NCBI GenBank assembly: GCA_013361095.1
Contig: JAATWA010000001.1
Span: 1,054,001-1,118,000, forward strand
Length of the DNA: 64,000 nucleotides
Source: Pseudanabaena biceps
Lineage (GTDB): Bacteria; Cyanobacteriota; Cyanobacteriia; Pseudanabaenales; Pseudanabaenaceae
Direction of reading: 5' to 3'
Shown here piece after piece: positions 8,782 through 18,856 of this stretch. Numbering within the stretch: position 1 is the first letter of the stretch; every line of letters starts with the position of its first letter. The position numbers and the translations under genes are program-made. The notes below the pieces were generated by a model. The model searched no databases. It was not told the origin of the DNA and saw only the letters and a program-made list of their open reading frames with translations.

Positions 8782-9141
8782 CTAGCTAGCAGACTCTGCC
8801 TCAGTATTGATAATTTGCGGTACGCCCATACTGTAGTTGAGCGATCGATAATTAAGGTTGTAAGTAACTTCACCCTGTTGCAGCAGCGATCGCACAAAAT
8901 GTTCGAGATCTGAACCAATGCGACGCAAATTGTAATCGCTCAAGTCTGCGCCCTTATAGTCAGCCACTAGTTCCTCAAACTTGCGATATACCTTTTGTAA
9001 AGCACTATCTGACCAGTTCAATTCGTTGTCTGGATCAACATCGATTGTCAAAGTGTTTTCGCTATCGATGAGTTCATCATTCTGCTCCTCAACAATGGCA
9101 GCATAAATCTGAATGTGGCGAGTTGTAGATTTTAGCGGCAT
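8782..9141 (-). CDS. ndhM: NAD(P)H-quinone oxidoreductase subunit M
   Basis: 119 residues, the usual length of this oxygenic-photosynthesis-specific subunit of the thylakoid NDH-1 complex. The family pattern is clear throughout: LKSTTRHIQIYAA at the start, LTIDVDPDNELNW near 31, ALQKVYRKF near 48, YNLRRIGSDLEHFVRSLLQ near 70 and LNYRSLNYSMG near 96. NdhM sits in the peripheral arm of the complex that takes part in cyclic electron flow and respiration. As usual in cyanobacteria, it is away from the other ndh genes. Confidence 0.95.
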   Translation of the reverse strand: MPLKSTTRHIQIYAAIVEEQNDELIDSENTLTIDVDPDNELNWSDSALQKVYRKFEELVADYKGADLSDYNLRRIGSDLEHFVRSLLQQGEVTYNLNYRSLNYSMGVPQIINTEAESAS

Positions 9142-9241
9142 AAAGGTATATGACTTTAATTAGGTAAAAGAATAACTAAGAACTAACTCTAGATTATTGC
9201 AAATTTTTAAGGTCTATAGCTATTGTATTGCTGTCGCCGTT

Positions 9242-9300
9242 ATAAAACCAAAAAAGTGTGAGGCGGCGCAGAGCGCCGCCTCACACTTTTTTGGTTTTAT
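9242..9300. repeat. Perfect palindrome, GAGGCGGCGC core
   Basis: Perfect 28-base arms ATAAAACCAAAAAAGTGTG with core GAGGCGGCGC-AGA-GCGCCGCCTC. It lies between ndhM and the convergent-side end of the sigma factor gene and would terminate either strand. Confidence 0.85.
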
Positions 9301-9323
9301 AAGCAATCTTAAACAAAATTTAT

Positions 9324-10334
9324 CTAGCTAGCTAGATATTCTTGCATTCTCGCTTTGCGCTTACGCAGATAGTCCATCGCCTGACGCTCCAGTTGCCTTA
9401 CCTGCTCACGACTGAGATCCATATGCTTACTGATGCTAGCCAATGACATTTCCTGTCCATCATCTAGTCCATAGCGCAAGATCATGACTTGACGTTGCTT
9501 TTCAGGCAATTCCTTGAGCAGACTTTGAATGTCGGTACGCAAAGACTCACGCTCGACATAATTATCAGGCGATCGCCCTGTATCTTCTAGGAGTTCTGCA
9601 AGTTCAGTGTCCTGATTATCGCCAATGCGTAAATCGAGGGAAATTGGCTGCCGCGATAGCGATAAACATTCACGAACTTGATCAGTTTTTATATTTAACT
9701 CATAGGCTATTTCGGCAACTGTTGCTACCCGACCTAAATCCTGAGAGAGTTGACGCTGAGCTTTTTTAATTTTGTTCAGCTTTTCAGTGATATGGACTGG
9801 TAACCGAATTGTCCTTGCCTGCTGTGCGATCGCGCGCGTAATCGCCTGACGAATCCACCAGTAAGCATAAGTGGAAAACTTAAAGCCTTTAGTGGGATCA
9901 AACTTATCTACGGCTCTCTCTAATCCTAGAGTTCCTTCCTGTACTAAGTCTAAAAGCTCTAAGTTGCGCTTTTGATACTTTTTGGCAACGGAAACCACCA
10001 AACGCAGGTTTGCCTCAATCATTTTGCGTTTAGCTCTAGTACCAATCCGAATCTGACTATGCAAAACACTTAAGTCTAAACCAACAGCATCTGCCCACTC
10101 TTGCTCTGTGGGTAAGCGATCGCTAAGTTGAGCAATTTTCTCTTGCTCCTCAAATAGCATCATCATCTGTTGCACTTGCTTTCCGTAAATTATCTCCTCT
10201 TCGTTGCTAAGGAGAGGGATTTTACCGATTTCATGCAAATACGTACGAACCATGTCAGCAGACAGACCGACCTGCTTGTTAGCTTGCCTATCCACTGTTT
10301 TCGGTGTGGTTTGGATTACTGGTTCTTCAGACAT
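9324..10334 (-). CDS. RNA polymerase sigma factor, RpoD-like group 2
   Basis: 336 residues with region 1.2 (DMVRTYLHEIGKIPLL, 28-43), region 2 with EANLRLVVSVAKKYQ and DLVQEGTLGLERAVDKFD, the -10 recognition helix FSTYAYWWIRQAITRAI, region 3, and region 4 ending in SREQVRQLERQAMDYLRK. The lack of a long region 1.1 and the length make it a group 2 factor of the SigB/C/D/E kind found in cyanobacteria for stress and carbon/nitrogen responses. Which of these it is cannot be decided without a tree. A 1.2-kb gene-free stretch lies upstream and may hold its promoter region. Confidence 0.93.
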   Translation of the reverse strand: MSEEPVIQTTPKTVDRQANKQVGLSADMVRTYLHEIGKIPLLSNEEEIIYGKQVQQMMMLFEEQEKIAQLSDRLPTEQEWADAVGLDLSVLHSQIRIGTRAKRKMIEANLRLVVSVAKKYQKRNLELLDLVQEGTLGLERAVDKFDPTKGFKFSTYAYWWIRQAITRAIAQQARTIRLPVHITEKLNKIKKAQRQLSQDLGRVATVAEIAYELNIKTDQVRECLSLSRQPISLDLRIGDNQDTELAELLEDTGRSPDNYVERESLRTDIQSLLKELPEKQRQVMILRYGLDDGQEMSLASISKHMDLSREQVRQLERQAMDYLRKRKARMQEYLAS

Positions 10335-11251
10335 ATCGCTCCTAAAGGTTTTAAACTAAGCGTTCTCAGAAAGACTTCTCCAAATCCATAGAGATAGACC
10401 AAGAAAAGATAGGATACTGAAAACTTGGGAAAAATTGATCAAAGTTTATTAAATTTATATCTATTGGCTAAACATCTTAAAACCACATTATTTAAGTTTT
10501 ATGAAGCTGAGTCAATAATATACAGATAGATTTAGCTCTGGTTTGTATAATACAGGATTAACTTTTTTATCTCTTATATCTGAGGTTACATATTATTACA
10601 AACAAACTAAAAAAGTCAAAGAGTTGCTAATGGGATCTAGATGTAGACTTTACAGAATTAGACTAAGTATTTACACTCATTGTTCTGTTAGGTGTACTTG
10701 ATTTATCAATCTAAATTTATGACTCTCTTAACAGAAATAAATCTCTCAATCCAAACACAGGCGCTTCATCCCAGAATTGCAATCACAAACCCTAATAAAA
10801 ATCTTAAATTTAAGTTGAAGAATAAATTGAAATCGCAAACTAATTAGATTAATTGTTAATTAATTGTTTAATTGCGGATTCTCAATACAAATATCAACTA
10901 AATCTCAAAACTTCGTAAGCAACTAGGCGCAATTAAAAAATATTGTCAGAATTAGTATCGTGATCGCGACACTAGTTTTGGAGATTTTATATTTGATTAC
11001 GACTAGCTACTTAAAATGTCTAATCATGGTTGAAAGACCGACCATAGATTGGACATTTTCAACCTGACTGCTTTGCTAACTACCTGAAAAGCCTGAATAA
11101 TTTTGATGATTGCAGTGGTTAAAAAAGACAGTGATATATTGATTTTCCCTAACCATTATTCCTTATGATTGTGGGTGAAGACCTTTATTTTTACTTAAGA
11201 AATTTGATCAGTGTGAGGAGAGTCTCACTTTAACACTGTCAGCCTTCCACT
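10335..11251. other. Gene-free AT-rich stretch upstream of the sigma factor gene
   Basis: No supported ORF on either strand and no RNA gene I recognise. One imperfect inverted repeat (about 11017-11056, TGTCTAATCATGGT against its complement) stands out. The rest is AT-rich sequence without the HIP1 density of the flanking genes. It may hold the 5' leader and promoters of the sigma gene, or an unrecognised small RNA. Confidence 0.5.
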
Positions 11252-11253
11252 TA

Positions 11254-11351
11254 GAGCAATTTCCGATCAAACGAATCACAAGAATTTTTTTAAGTATTGC
11301 AAAGTAACACTTTAAAAAAATTCCTAGTTCGGTTTTGAGCGCAAAGCGCTG
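11254..11351 (+). mobile_element. Family B palindromic element, copy B1
   Basis: 98 bp flanked by TA on both sides. Left end GAGCAATTTCCGATCAAAC, central imperfect hairpin of AAGAATTTTTTTAA arms, right end GAGCGCAAAGCGCTG. It matches copies at 22256-22354 and 34821-34921. Non-coding; the first base of the left CAG is changed to G. Confidence 0.7.
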
Positions 11352-11371
11352 TAATTTACAAAAGATCTATT

Positions 11372-11465
11372 AATAAATGATGTTACGTGGAACCCTCTCC
11401 CCTAGCCATCCTCCAAAAAGGCGAAAGGGTCTGGAAGGTTAAGGTTTCATGCACCATCATTTATT
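11372..11465. repeat. Short inverted-repeat element
   Basis: 94 bp with terminal repeats AATAAATGATG and CATCATTTATT. The interior contains CCCTCTCCCCTAGCC, a word that occurs in many cyanobacterial intergenic repeats. Only one copy is in the window. Confidence 0.5.
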
Positions 11466-11551
11466 GGATTAGGATTAGTAATTTTTATAACACCAAGACA
11501 CGAAATGGCTTAGCTATTTTGTGTCTTGATATTGATTGATGAACGTGATAC

Positions 11552-14130
<2,579 letters not shown>

Positions 14131-15432
14131 ATGAAAGTACTTAATCAAATTAGTCGTGGTGGTTTTGGTCGAGTGGAACGAGTGGAGTTGGCGACAGGAG
14201 AGATTGTTGCTAGAAAAGTATTTGATCCTGTTCCTAACATCCTAGAAGAGTCCGAACTACCAAAATTAAAAAAACGTTTTCAGCGAGAGGTTAAAGTTCA
14301 AAAACTATTAAATAGTGATTGCTTTATAACAGTTCTTGATTCAGATCTAGATGCTGATGCGCCTTGGTTTACTATGCCTTTAGCTGAACAAAACCTCGCT
14401 AAAAAAATCAAAGAATCAAAAACTACTGGGGATATACCTCTAGCAGCATTATCTGATGTATTAAATGCTCTAGAAGAGCTTCACTCTCTAGGATACGTTC
14501 ATAGGGATCTAAAGCCCGAAAATATTTTATTGCATCAAAATAGTTGGAAATTATCAGATTTTGGACTAGTACTTCCCATTACAGGTGCTACCACAAAATT
14601 AACATCTGTAGATTCATCTTGGGGTACAGCTCTATATTGTGCTCCAGAACAAGTCGAAGACTTTCATAATGCTACTTTTAGTGTAGACATATACGCTTTT
14701 GGCTGTATATTGCATGACTTATTTGCTAGCTATGGTCGTGTACCTTACCAGCGATATGCAATACAACATCCTGTGGGAATGATAATTGAGAAATGTACAG
14801 AATTTGAACCAAAGAAAAGATTTAAAAGTATTACTTCTTTGCGTGGAACACTTCTTAAGATTTTATCAGAATCAAAAAATTTAACTCCTAGTCCTAATGC
14901 TAAAGAATGGGAAGAAAAATTACAAAATATTTCTGATTGGAATCTTGAGCAATTAGAAGATTTTGCAAGATTTATTAAGATGAATCAAGATGATTCTGAC
15001 TTATGGATTTTATGTAGGGCAATTGATGAAAATGTTTTAAGGAAAATGTATGCAACTGACAAAGATCTTTGGTTTTTAGTAGCTTTAAAATATTGTGAAT
15101 GGTCTCATGGCTCATTTGAATTCGACTACTGCGATGTAATTATTAGGAGATTGGAAGTAATTTTTGAGTTAGGTAATCTTGATGTCAAATCCTCTGCTGC
15201 TATATCAAGCGCTGCTTTAGGCTATTTTCATCATCGCTGGTTTGTTATGAAGAAGGTTTTGTTTATGTTAGGAGAAAAATTGGATGATTTGGTAGCACAG
15301 CGAATTGCTATAGAAATAAGGGTTGAGGAAGTCTATAAACATTTTATTTCTTGTGCAGAGTTTATCGAAAGAAGTATCAATGATTATCATCCCAAAATTT
15401 CTGAAGTTTTAATTGGTCATCAAAAAAAATAG
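14131..15432 (+). CDS. Hanks-type Ser/Thr protein kinase with helical C-terminal domain
   Basis: 433 residues. The kinase domain spans about 1-250 with the Gly loop GGFGRV (10-15), ATP-binding Lys29 in ARKVF, catalytic HRDLKPEN from His124, Mg-binding DFG at Asp143, the APEQ motif near 171 and DIYAFGCILHDLF. All key residues are present, so activity is expected. Residues 255-433 are helical and unlike the PASTA or WD40 tails of common bacterial kinases; no membrane segment is visible. The gene is more AT-rich than its neighbours and lacks HIP1 sites, and it borders the first TA island. A defence-associated or horizontally acquired kinase is an inference. Confidence 0.85.
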   Translation: MKVLNQISRGGFGRVERVELATGEIVARKVFDPVPNILEESELPKLKKRFQREVKVQKLLNSDCFITVLDSDLDADAPWFTMPLAEQNLAKKIKESKTTGDIPLAALSDVLNALEELHSLGYVHRDLKPENILLHQNSWKLSDFGLVLPITGATTKLTSVDSSWGTALYCAPEQVEDFHNATFSVDIYAFGCILHDLFASYGRVPYQRYAIQHPVGMIIEKCTEFEPKKRFKSITSLRGTLLKILSESKNLTPSPNAKEWEEKLQNISDWNLEQLEDFARFIKMNQDDSDLWILCRAIDENVLRKMYATDKDLWFLVALKYCEWSHGSFEFDYCDVIIRRLEVIFELGNLDVKSSAAISSAALGYFHHRWFVMKKVLFMLGEKLDDLVAQRIAIEIRVEEVYKHFISCAEFIERSINDYHPKISEVLIGHQKK

Positions 15433-15496
15433 TTTTTATAGTGACATTTTTTCATAATTTTTAAGTAACCCAGTAAAATATTTTAAATTCTTAAAT

Positions 15497-15568
15497 GGCA
15501 ATTGCTATTTGATTTTGGGGTAGAGGCGATCGTGATTTTGGGTGTTGGGAGTGGCAATCGCTATTCAC
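15497..15568 (+). repeat. 55-bp repeat block S1
   Basis: One full unit and a partial one of the repeat that separates TA cassettes in this island: GGCAATTGCTATTTGATTTT, then GGCGATCGTGATTTTGGGTG, then GGCAATCGCTATT. It is diverged from the better copies at 18290-18483 and lies before the HigBA pair. Confidence 0.75.
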
Positions 15569-15591
15569 AAAATTTACATTGACATAACCCT

Positions 15592-15619
15592 TTGCATTTA
15601 ACGCACCCCGTTATACAAT
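15592..15619 (+). promoter_or_regulatory. Possible promoter of the HigBA pair
   Basis: TTGCAT (15592-15597) and TACAAT (15614-15619), 16 bases apart, end 29 bases before the GTG start of the toxin gene. The fit to sigma-70 boxes is moderate; a better -35 word TTGACA at 15579 is too far from the -10. Confidence 0.35.
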
Positions 15620-15647
15620 ACGAATATAACCTTACTATTCCTTAGCC

Positions 15648-15929
15648 GTGATCCGAAGCTTTAAGGATAAAGAAACTCAAAAAATCTTTGAGCGGCAACG
15701 ATCGCGTAAATTGCCATCAGAAATTCAGCAAGTAGCCCTGCGAAAATTGCGTATGCTAAATCAGTCACCCACACTTCAAGAACTTCGTATTCCACCAGCA
15801 AATCGATTAGAACGACTAAGTGGCGATCGTGAAGGTCAATATAGCATTCGGATTAACAATCAATGGCGTATTTGCTTTGAATGGCAAAATGATGACGCTT
15901 TCAATGTGGAAATTGTTGATTATCATTGA
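15648..15929 (+). CDS. higB: HigB-type toxin (RelE/HigB fold mRNA interferase)
   Basis: 93 residues from a GTG. The HigB pattern is clear: MIRSFKDKETQKIFERQRSRKLP at the start, ALRKLRMLNQSPTLQELRIPPANRLERLSGDREGQ-type middle, and YSIRINNQWRICFEW near 66-80, where basic and aromatic residues of the ribosome-dependent RNase lie. The antitoxin gene follows after 9 bases, giving the toxin-first order typical of higBA. It should cleave mRNA on the ribosome when free of antitoxin. Confidence 0.9.
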   Translation: MIRSFKDKETQKIFERQRSRKLPSEIQQVALRKLRMLNQSPTLQELRIPPANRLERLSGDREGQYSIRINNQWRICFEWQNDDAFNVEIVDYH

Positions 15930-15938
15930 GGAATCAAA

Positions 15939-16250
15939 ATGAACGAAGATAAACTTAGCCCAATCCATCCAGGAGAAGTTCTTCTAGAAGAATTTCTTAA
16001 GCCGATGAACTTGAGCCAAAATCAATTAGCATTAGCTCTTCGAGTTCCCGCCCGACGTATTAACGAAATCATTCATGGCAAGCGACGAATTACTACAGAT
16101 ACGGCAATTCGGTTGGCATTCTATTTCAATATGTCCCCCAGATTTTGGCTCGGATTACAAATGGATTATGATTTAGATATAGCTGAAGATGAAGTTGGTG
16201 CAAAGTTAAAAATGGAAGTTGCAGTTTTAGATAGGGCGATCGCTGTTTGA
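15939..16250 (+). CDS. higA: HigA-type antitoxin (XRE helix-turn-helix)
   Basis: 103 residues. IHPGEVLLEEFLKPMNLSQ at 9-27 is the hallmark HigA start. A helix-turn-helix follows (QNQLALALRVPARRINEIIHGKR), then FWLGLQMDYDLD. It neutralises the HigB partner upstream and probably represses the pair's own promoter. The last residues AIAV and the stop are written by the first unit of the 55-bp repeat (GCGATCGCTGTTTGA), so the repeat reaches into the gene. Confidence 0.9.
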   Translation: MNEDKLSPIHPGEVLLEEFLKPMNLSQNQLALALRVPARRINEIIHGKRRITTDTAIRLAFYFNMSPRFWLGLQMDYDLDIAEDEVGAKLKMEVAVLDRAIAV

Positions 16251-16370
16251 TATTTATGGAGTTGCGATCGTGATTTTGAGGTGTTGATGGGGCGATCGCT
16301 GTTTGATTTTTTGGGAGAGGCGATCGTGATTTTGGGAGTTAAGATGGCGATCGCTGTTTGATTTTTTGAA
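16235..16370 (+). repeat. 55-bp repeat block S2
   Basis: Two full units and a partial third starting near 16235, 16291 and 16346. Each begins GGCGATCGCTGTTTGAT and has GCGATCGTGATTTTG about 30 bases on. The first unit overlaps the end of higA. Confidence 0.85.
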
Positions 16371-16440
16371 TCGGAGATCTTTTACCTCATGTTAAGATTT
16401 AACAAACTAAACATACTTGTAATCACAAATTAATTCTCTT

Positions 16441-16662
16441 ATGAACACTCTAGTAGAGATTAAAACAGCGATCGCTAGATTGTCTGATGACGAAACATCA
16501 GCATTATTATCATGGCTACAAGAACGCTCAGAAGATGACTGGGACAGGCAAATAAAGAAAGACTCAGAGCAAGGTAAATTAAACAAAATTATTCAACGAG
16601 CAAAAGCCCATATCTCCGCCAATCGCGTAAAAAAACTGGATGAAGTCATTAACAACTCCTGA
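16441..16662 (+). CDS. Antitoxin of a RelE/ParE-type pair
   Basis: 73 residues. The start LVEIKTAIARLSDDETSALLSWL is the pattern of small addiction-module antitoxins found next to RelE/ParE toxins, with an acidic, probably disordered C-terminal half that would wrap the toxin. The stop overlaps the toxin start by 23 bases, so the two are translationally coupled. No DNA-binding fold is evident. Confidence 0.75.
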   Translation: MNTLVEIKTAIARLSDDETSALLSWLQERSEDDWDRQIKKDSEQGKLNKIIQRAKAHISANRVKKLDEVINNS

Positions 16663-16903
16663 TTTTTGGGAAGCTTACGCAGCTTTGCCACCAGTCATCA
16701 AATTACAAGCCAATAGAACTTATCAAATCTGGATAAGCGATCACTTCTATCCATCTCTACACTTTAAAAAAGTCAATCAAAATCTATGGTCTATTCGCAT
16801 TAATAGAGAATATCGAGCTTTAGCTTTAAAAGAAGGAGATGATTATTACTGGTTTTGGATCGGTTTACATAACGAATACGAGAGATTGATTGATGAATAT
16901 TGA
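16640..16903 (+). CDS. RelE/ParE-superfamily toxin
   Basis: 87 residues. The pattern DFWEAYAALPPVIKLQANRTYQIW, then LHFKKVNQNLWSIRINREYRALAL and DYYWFWIGLHNEYERLI is the RelE/ParE fold with the conserved Arg-rich central strands. It overlaps its antitoxin by 23 bases. RNA cleavage or gyrase poisoning is possible; the sequence does not decide. It ends just before repeat block S3. Confidence 0.8.
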   Translation: MKSLTTPDFWEAYAALPPVIKLQANRTYQIWISDHFYPSLHFKKVNQNLWSIRINREYRALALKEGDDYYWFWIGLHNEYERLIDEY

Positions 16904-16977
16904 TTTTGAGAGTGTGATCGCTGTTTGATTTTTTGAAGAGGCGATCGCGATTTTGGGTGTTGAGCGGGCGATCGCAT
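16902..16977 (+). repeat. 55-bp repeat block S3
   Basis: One unit and a partial one: GATCGCTGTTTGATTTTTTG, AGGCGATCGCGATTTTGGG, then GGGCGATCGC. It follows the RelE/ParE stop directly and abuts the opposite-strand DUF4926 gene end. Confidence 0.8.
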
Positions 16978-16982
16978 CCAAC

Positions 16983-17228
16983 TTATGCTGCACTAGCCAT
17001 AAGCCTAACTGACGGTCTATCCGCACGAGTTGGCAAACGGAAACGACTCATTGGCAAAGTTACAACTGAAACCGTATTGCCAAGCATATCGAAAAACTCA
17101 ACACTATAACCAGTTTCTAAACCAATTACATCATGCCGTTCTACTACCGTTCCAATATCTCCCGCATAAACACCTTCTTCAGGCAAATTAGTTAATAGAA
17201 TTACATCCGAATAAAGTGGAAAATTCAT
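16983..17228 (-). CDS. DUF4926 protein, putative partner of DUF6883
   Basis: About 81 residues from the ATG at 17228; an upstream in-frame start at 17240 is less likely because family members begin MxFPLYSDV. A small beta-rich domain with GVYAGDIGTVVERHD, GYSVEFFDMLGNTVSVVTLP and a basic tail. DUF4926 is repeatedly found beside DUF6883 in cyanobacteria. The pair has the size and layout of a TA module but has no proven activity that I know of. It is the only cassette on the minus strand in this island. Confidence 0.75.
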   Translation of the reverse strand: MNFPLYSDVILLTNLPEEGVYAGDIGTVVERHDVIGLETGYSVEFFDMLGNTVSVVTLPMSRFRLPTRADRPSVRLMASAA

Positions 17229-17246
17229 CACAGCCTCCAAATATTG

Positions 17247-17579
17247 TTAATCAGGAACTAAAGTAATTAAGCGAGCAAAATCTGTACCTTTATCTATTTG
17301 CCATACCGTCTTAACAAATAACTGTCTATTTATCGGAGTCAGCAGATTTGCACGAATTTCATATCTCACACCATACGCAGCTTCTTTAACTACATTAGCA
17401 TCTACCCCAAGATGAAATCTACGAATATCAGATTCTAACTGCTGCCAATTTTCTAGTGAATATCCAAACAGAATCAATAATTTAGCCTTTGTCCCACCGC
17501 GCTTATGCTCACTATTGAGCAGATATTCAGTTAGCTTTGACGGCTCAATGACTGCGCGATTGCTATTCGGGATTTTCAT
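17247..17579 (-). CDS. DUF6883 protein, putative toxin or partner
   Basis: 110 residues: MKIPNSNRAVIEPSKLTEYLLN, then KRGGTKAKLLILFGY, LLTPINRQLFVKTVWQID and a C-terminal ARLITLVP. This matches the DUF6883 pattern. The conserved Lys/Arg/His positions could be catalytic, but no reaction is known to me. The DUF4926 gene starts 18 bases downstream, consistent with one transcript. The position between S3 and S4 fits a cassette. Confidence 0.7.
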   Translation of the reverse strand: MKIPNSNRAVIEPSKLTEYLLNSEHKRGGTKAKLLILFGYSLENWQQLESDIRRFHLGVDANVVKEAAYGVRYEIRANLLTPINRQLFVKTVWQIDKGTDFARLITLVPD

Positions 17580-17621
17580 GTATTTCAGCGTGTATCGCTT
17601 TATCTCAAACTATCACAAATG

Positions 17622-17710
17622 TGGGCGATCGCTGTTTGATTTTGAGAGAGAGGAGATCGCGCTTTTGGGTGTTGAGGTGAAGATCGCTGTTTGATTTTTG
17701 TGGAGTGACG
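17622..17710 (+). repeat. 55-bp repeat block S4
   Basis: One and a half units: GGGCGATCGCTGTTTGATTT, GGAGATCGCGCTTTTGGGTG, then AGATCGCTGTTTGATTTTTG. It separates the DUF6883-DUF4926 pair from BrnTA. Confidence 0.8.
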
Positions 17711-17776
17711 CTTATTCGGCAGTCGGCATGTTAAAAATTAGTCATTGGCTATAATTAAGTTGTATAAGCTAAAAAC

Positions 17777-18052
17777 ATGAGATTTGAATGGGATGCAAAC
17801 AAACAACAGCAAAATCAACAAAAGCACAAGATTTGCTTTGAAGAAGCAACAACCGTTTGGACAGATCCATTAGCTTTAGTCGCTCCTGATCCAACTCATT
17901 CAATAATAGAAAAAAGAGAATGGATTATTGGAATATCATATGAAAGTCGTGTCTTGGTAGTTATTTTTACAATGAGAGAAAAGATAATTAGAATTATCAG
18001 TGCTAGACCTGCAAGTAAATCGGAGAGAAAAAAGTATGCCGAATCAAACTGA
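17777..18052 (+). CDS. brnT: BrnT-type toxin
   Basis: 91 residues beginning RFEWDANKQQQNQQKHKICFEEA, the BrnT signature with the WD-x-NK-x-x-x-NQ-KH core, followed by DPT-x-S...R-WIIGIS, LVVIFTMRE and the terminal IRIISARPASKSERKKY. BrnT is a ribonuclease of the RelE-like superfamily. The gene overlaps the antitoxin start by 17 bases in another frame. It is a complete, intact module. Confidence 0.9.
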   Translation: MRFEWDANKQQQNQQKHKICFEEATTVWTDPLALVAPDPTHSIIEKREWIIGISYESRVLVVIFTMREKIIRIISARPASKSERKKYAESN

Positions 18053-18305
18053 ATTTCCTTTTGCTAATGCTAGAAGAATTAGTGAATCAGAAGTAATAGC
18101 TGCTGAACAAGCTATTAAGCAACAATTTGGCATTAACCTCACACAGCGCAAAGATTCAATTAAAAATGAAACAGAAAATTATCAATCAATTTCTATTCAG
18201 CTACATCCTAAAATAATTACTTGGGCAAAAGCTGAAGCAGAAAAAAAAGGAGTTGAGTATCAAGTAATCATTAACGAAATACTTCTCAATGCGATCGCTA
18301 TTTGA
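18036..18305 (+). CDS. brnA: BrnA-type antitoxin
   Basis: About 89 residues from the ATG at 18036, chosen because translation of an earlier in-frame start would read through brnT sequence. A polar N-terminus (EFPFANARRISESE) leads to a ribbon-helix-helix-like end, ISIQLHPKIITWAKAEAEKKG...QVIINEILL. It pairs with BrnT upstream. The last residues AIAI and the stop come from the first unit of repeat block S5 (GCGATCGCTATTTGA), the same arrangement as in higA. Confidence 0.85.
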   Translation: MPNQTEFPFANARRISESEVIAAEQAIKQQFGINLTQRKDSIKNETENYQSISIQLHPKIITWAKAEAEKKGVEYQVIINEILLNAIAI

Positions 18306-18483
18306 TTTTTTTGGAGAGACGATCTTGATATTGAGAGTTGGGAATGCGATCGCTGTTTGATTTTCTGGTAGAGGCAATCATGGTTTTGTGGGTTGAAGGG
18401 CGATCGCTGTTTGATTTTTGTGAAGAGGCGATCATGATTTTTTGGGTTGAGTGTGCGATCGCTGTTTGATTTTTGAAGTAGTG
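18290..18483 (+). repeat. 55-bp tandem repeat block S5
   Basis: Four units starting at 18290, 18345, 18400 and 18455, an exact 55-base period. Each begins GCGATCGCT[GA]TTTGATTTT and carries a second GCGATC-like word about 28 bases on. This is the cleanest copy set of the island repeat. The units are not multiples of three and are stopped in every copy, so they are not coding. Confidence 0.9.
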
Positions 18484-18587
18484 ATGCGGCAATACTTGTA
18501 CAACGAGCTAGTCAGGTTGTAATCGATAGAAGAGAAATAGGTTGTTACTTAAGATCTTGCGCCTACGGATTACTAGTCTTTGCTTAT

Positions 18588-18642
18588 TTAAAACCAAAAA
18601 AGAAAAGTTCCGTGAAGCATCACTTTTCTTTTTTGGTTTTAA
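18588..18642. repeat. Palindrome in the gap before the DUF928 gene
   Basis: Arms TTAAAACCAAAAAAGAAAAG and complement with a loop of about 12 bases. The remaining 550-base gap (18306-18856) holds repeat S5, this hairpin and no ORF. Confidence 0.75.
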
Positions 18643-18856
18643 GTAAAATTTGTATTTTTAAGTAGCTGAGCATAATTGTTTTAGTTAGAAAAGCTGACAT
18701 TTATAACATAATTATAAATATAAAGATTCTTGCTTAACGGAACTTGTTAGTGTAATTTCTCGACCTAAAGGCATGATAGGACTTAGTAGTAATTAAGCCA
18801 GTCTGACATTAACCACCACTAGGGTTGCTAAAAACAACTTATAGATTATTACAACC

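Noticed and set aside
18290..18483. CRISPR array
   Set aside because: The 55-bp units are contiguous, with no unique spacers of constant length, and no cas genes are present.
18298..18492. Minus-strand frame across the 55-bp repeats
   Set aside because: Repetitive product of a tandem repeat that is not a multiple of three; no support.
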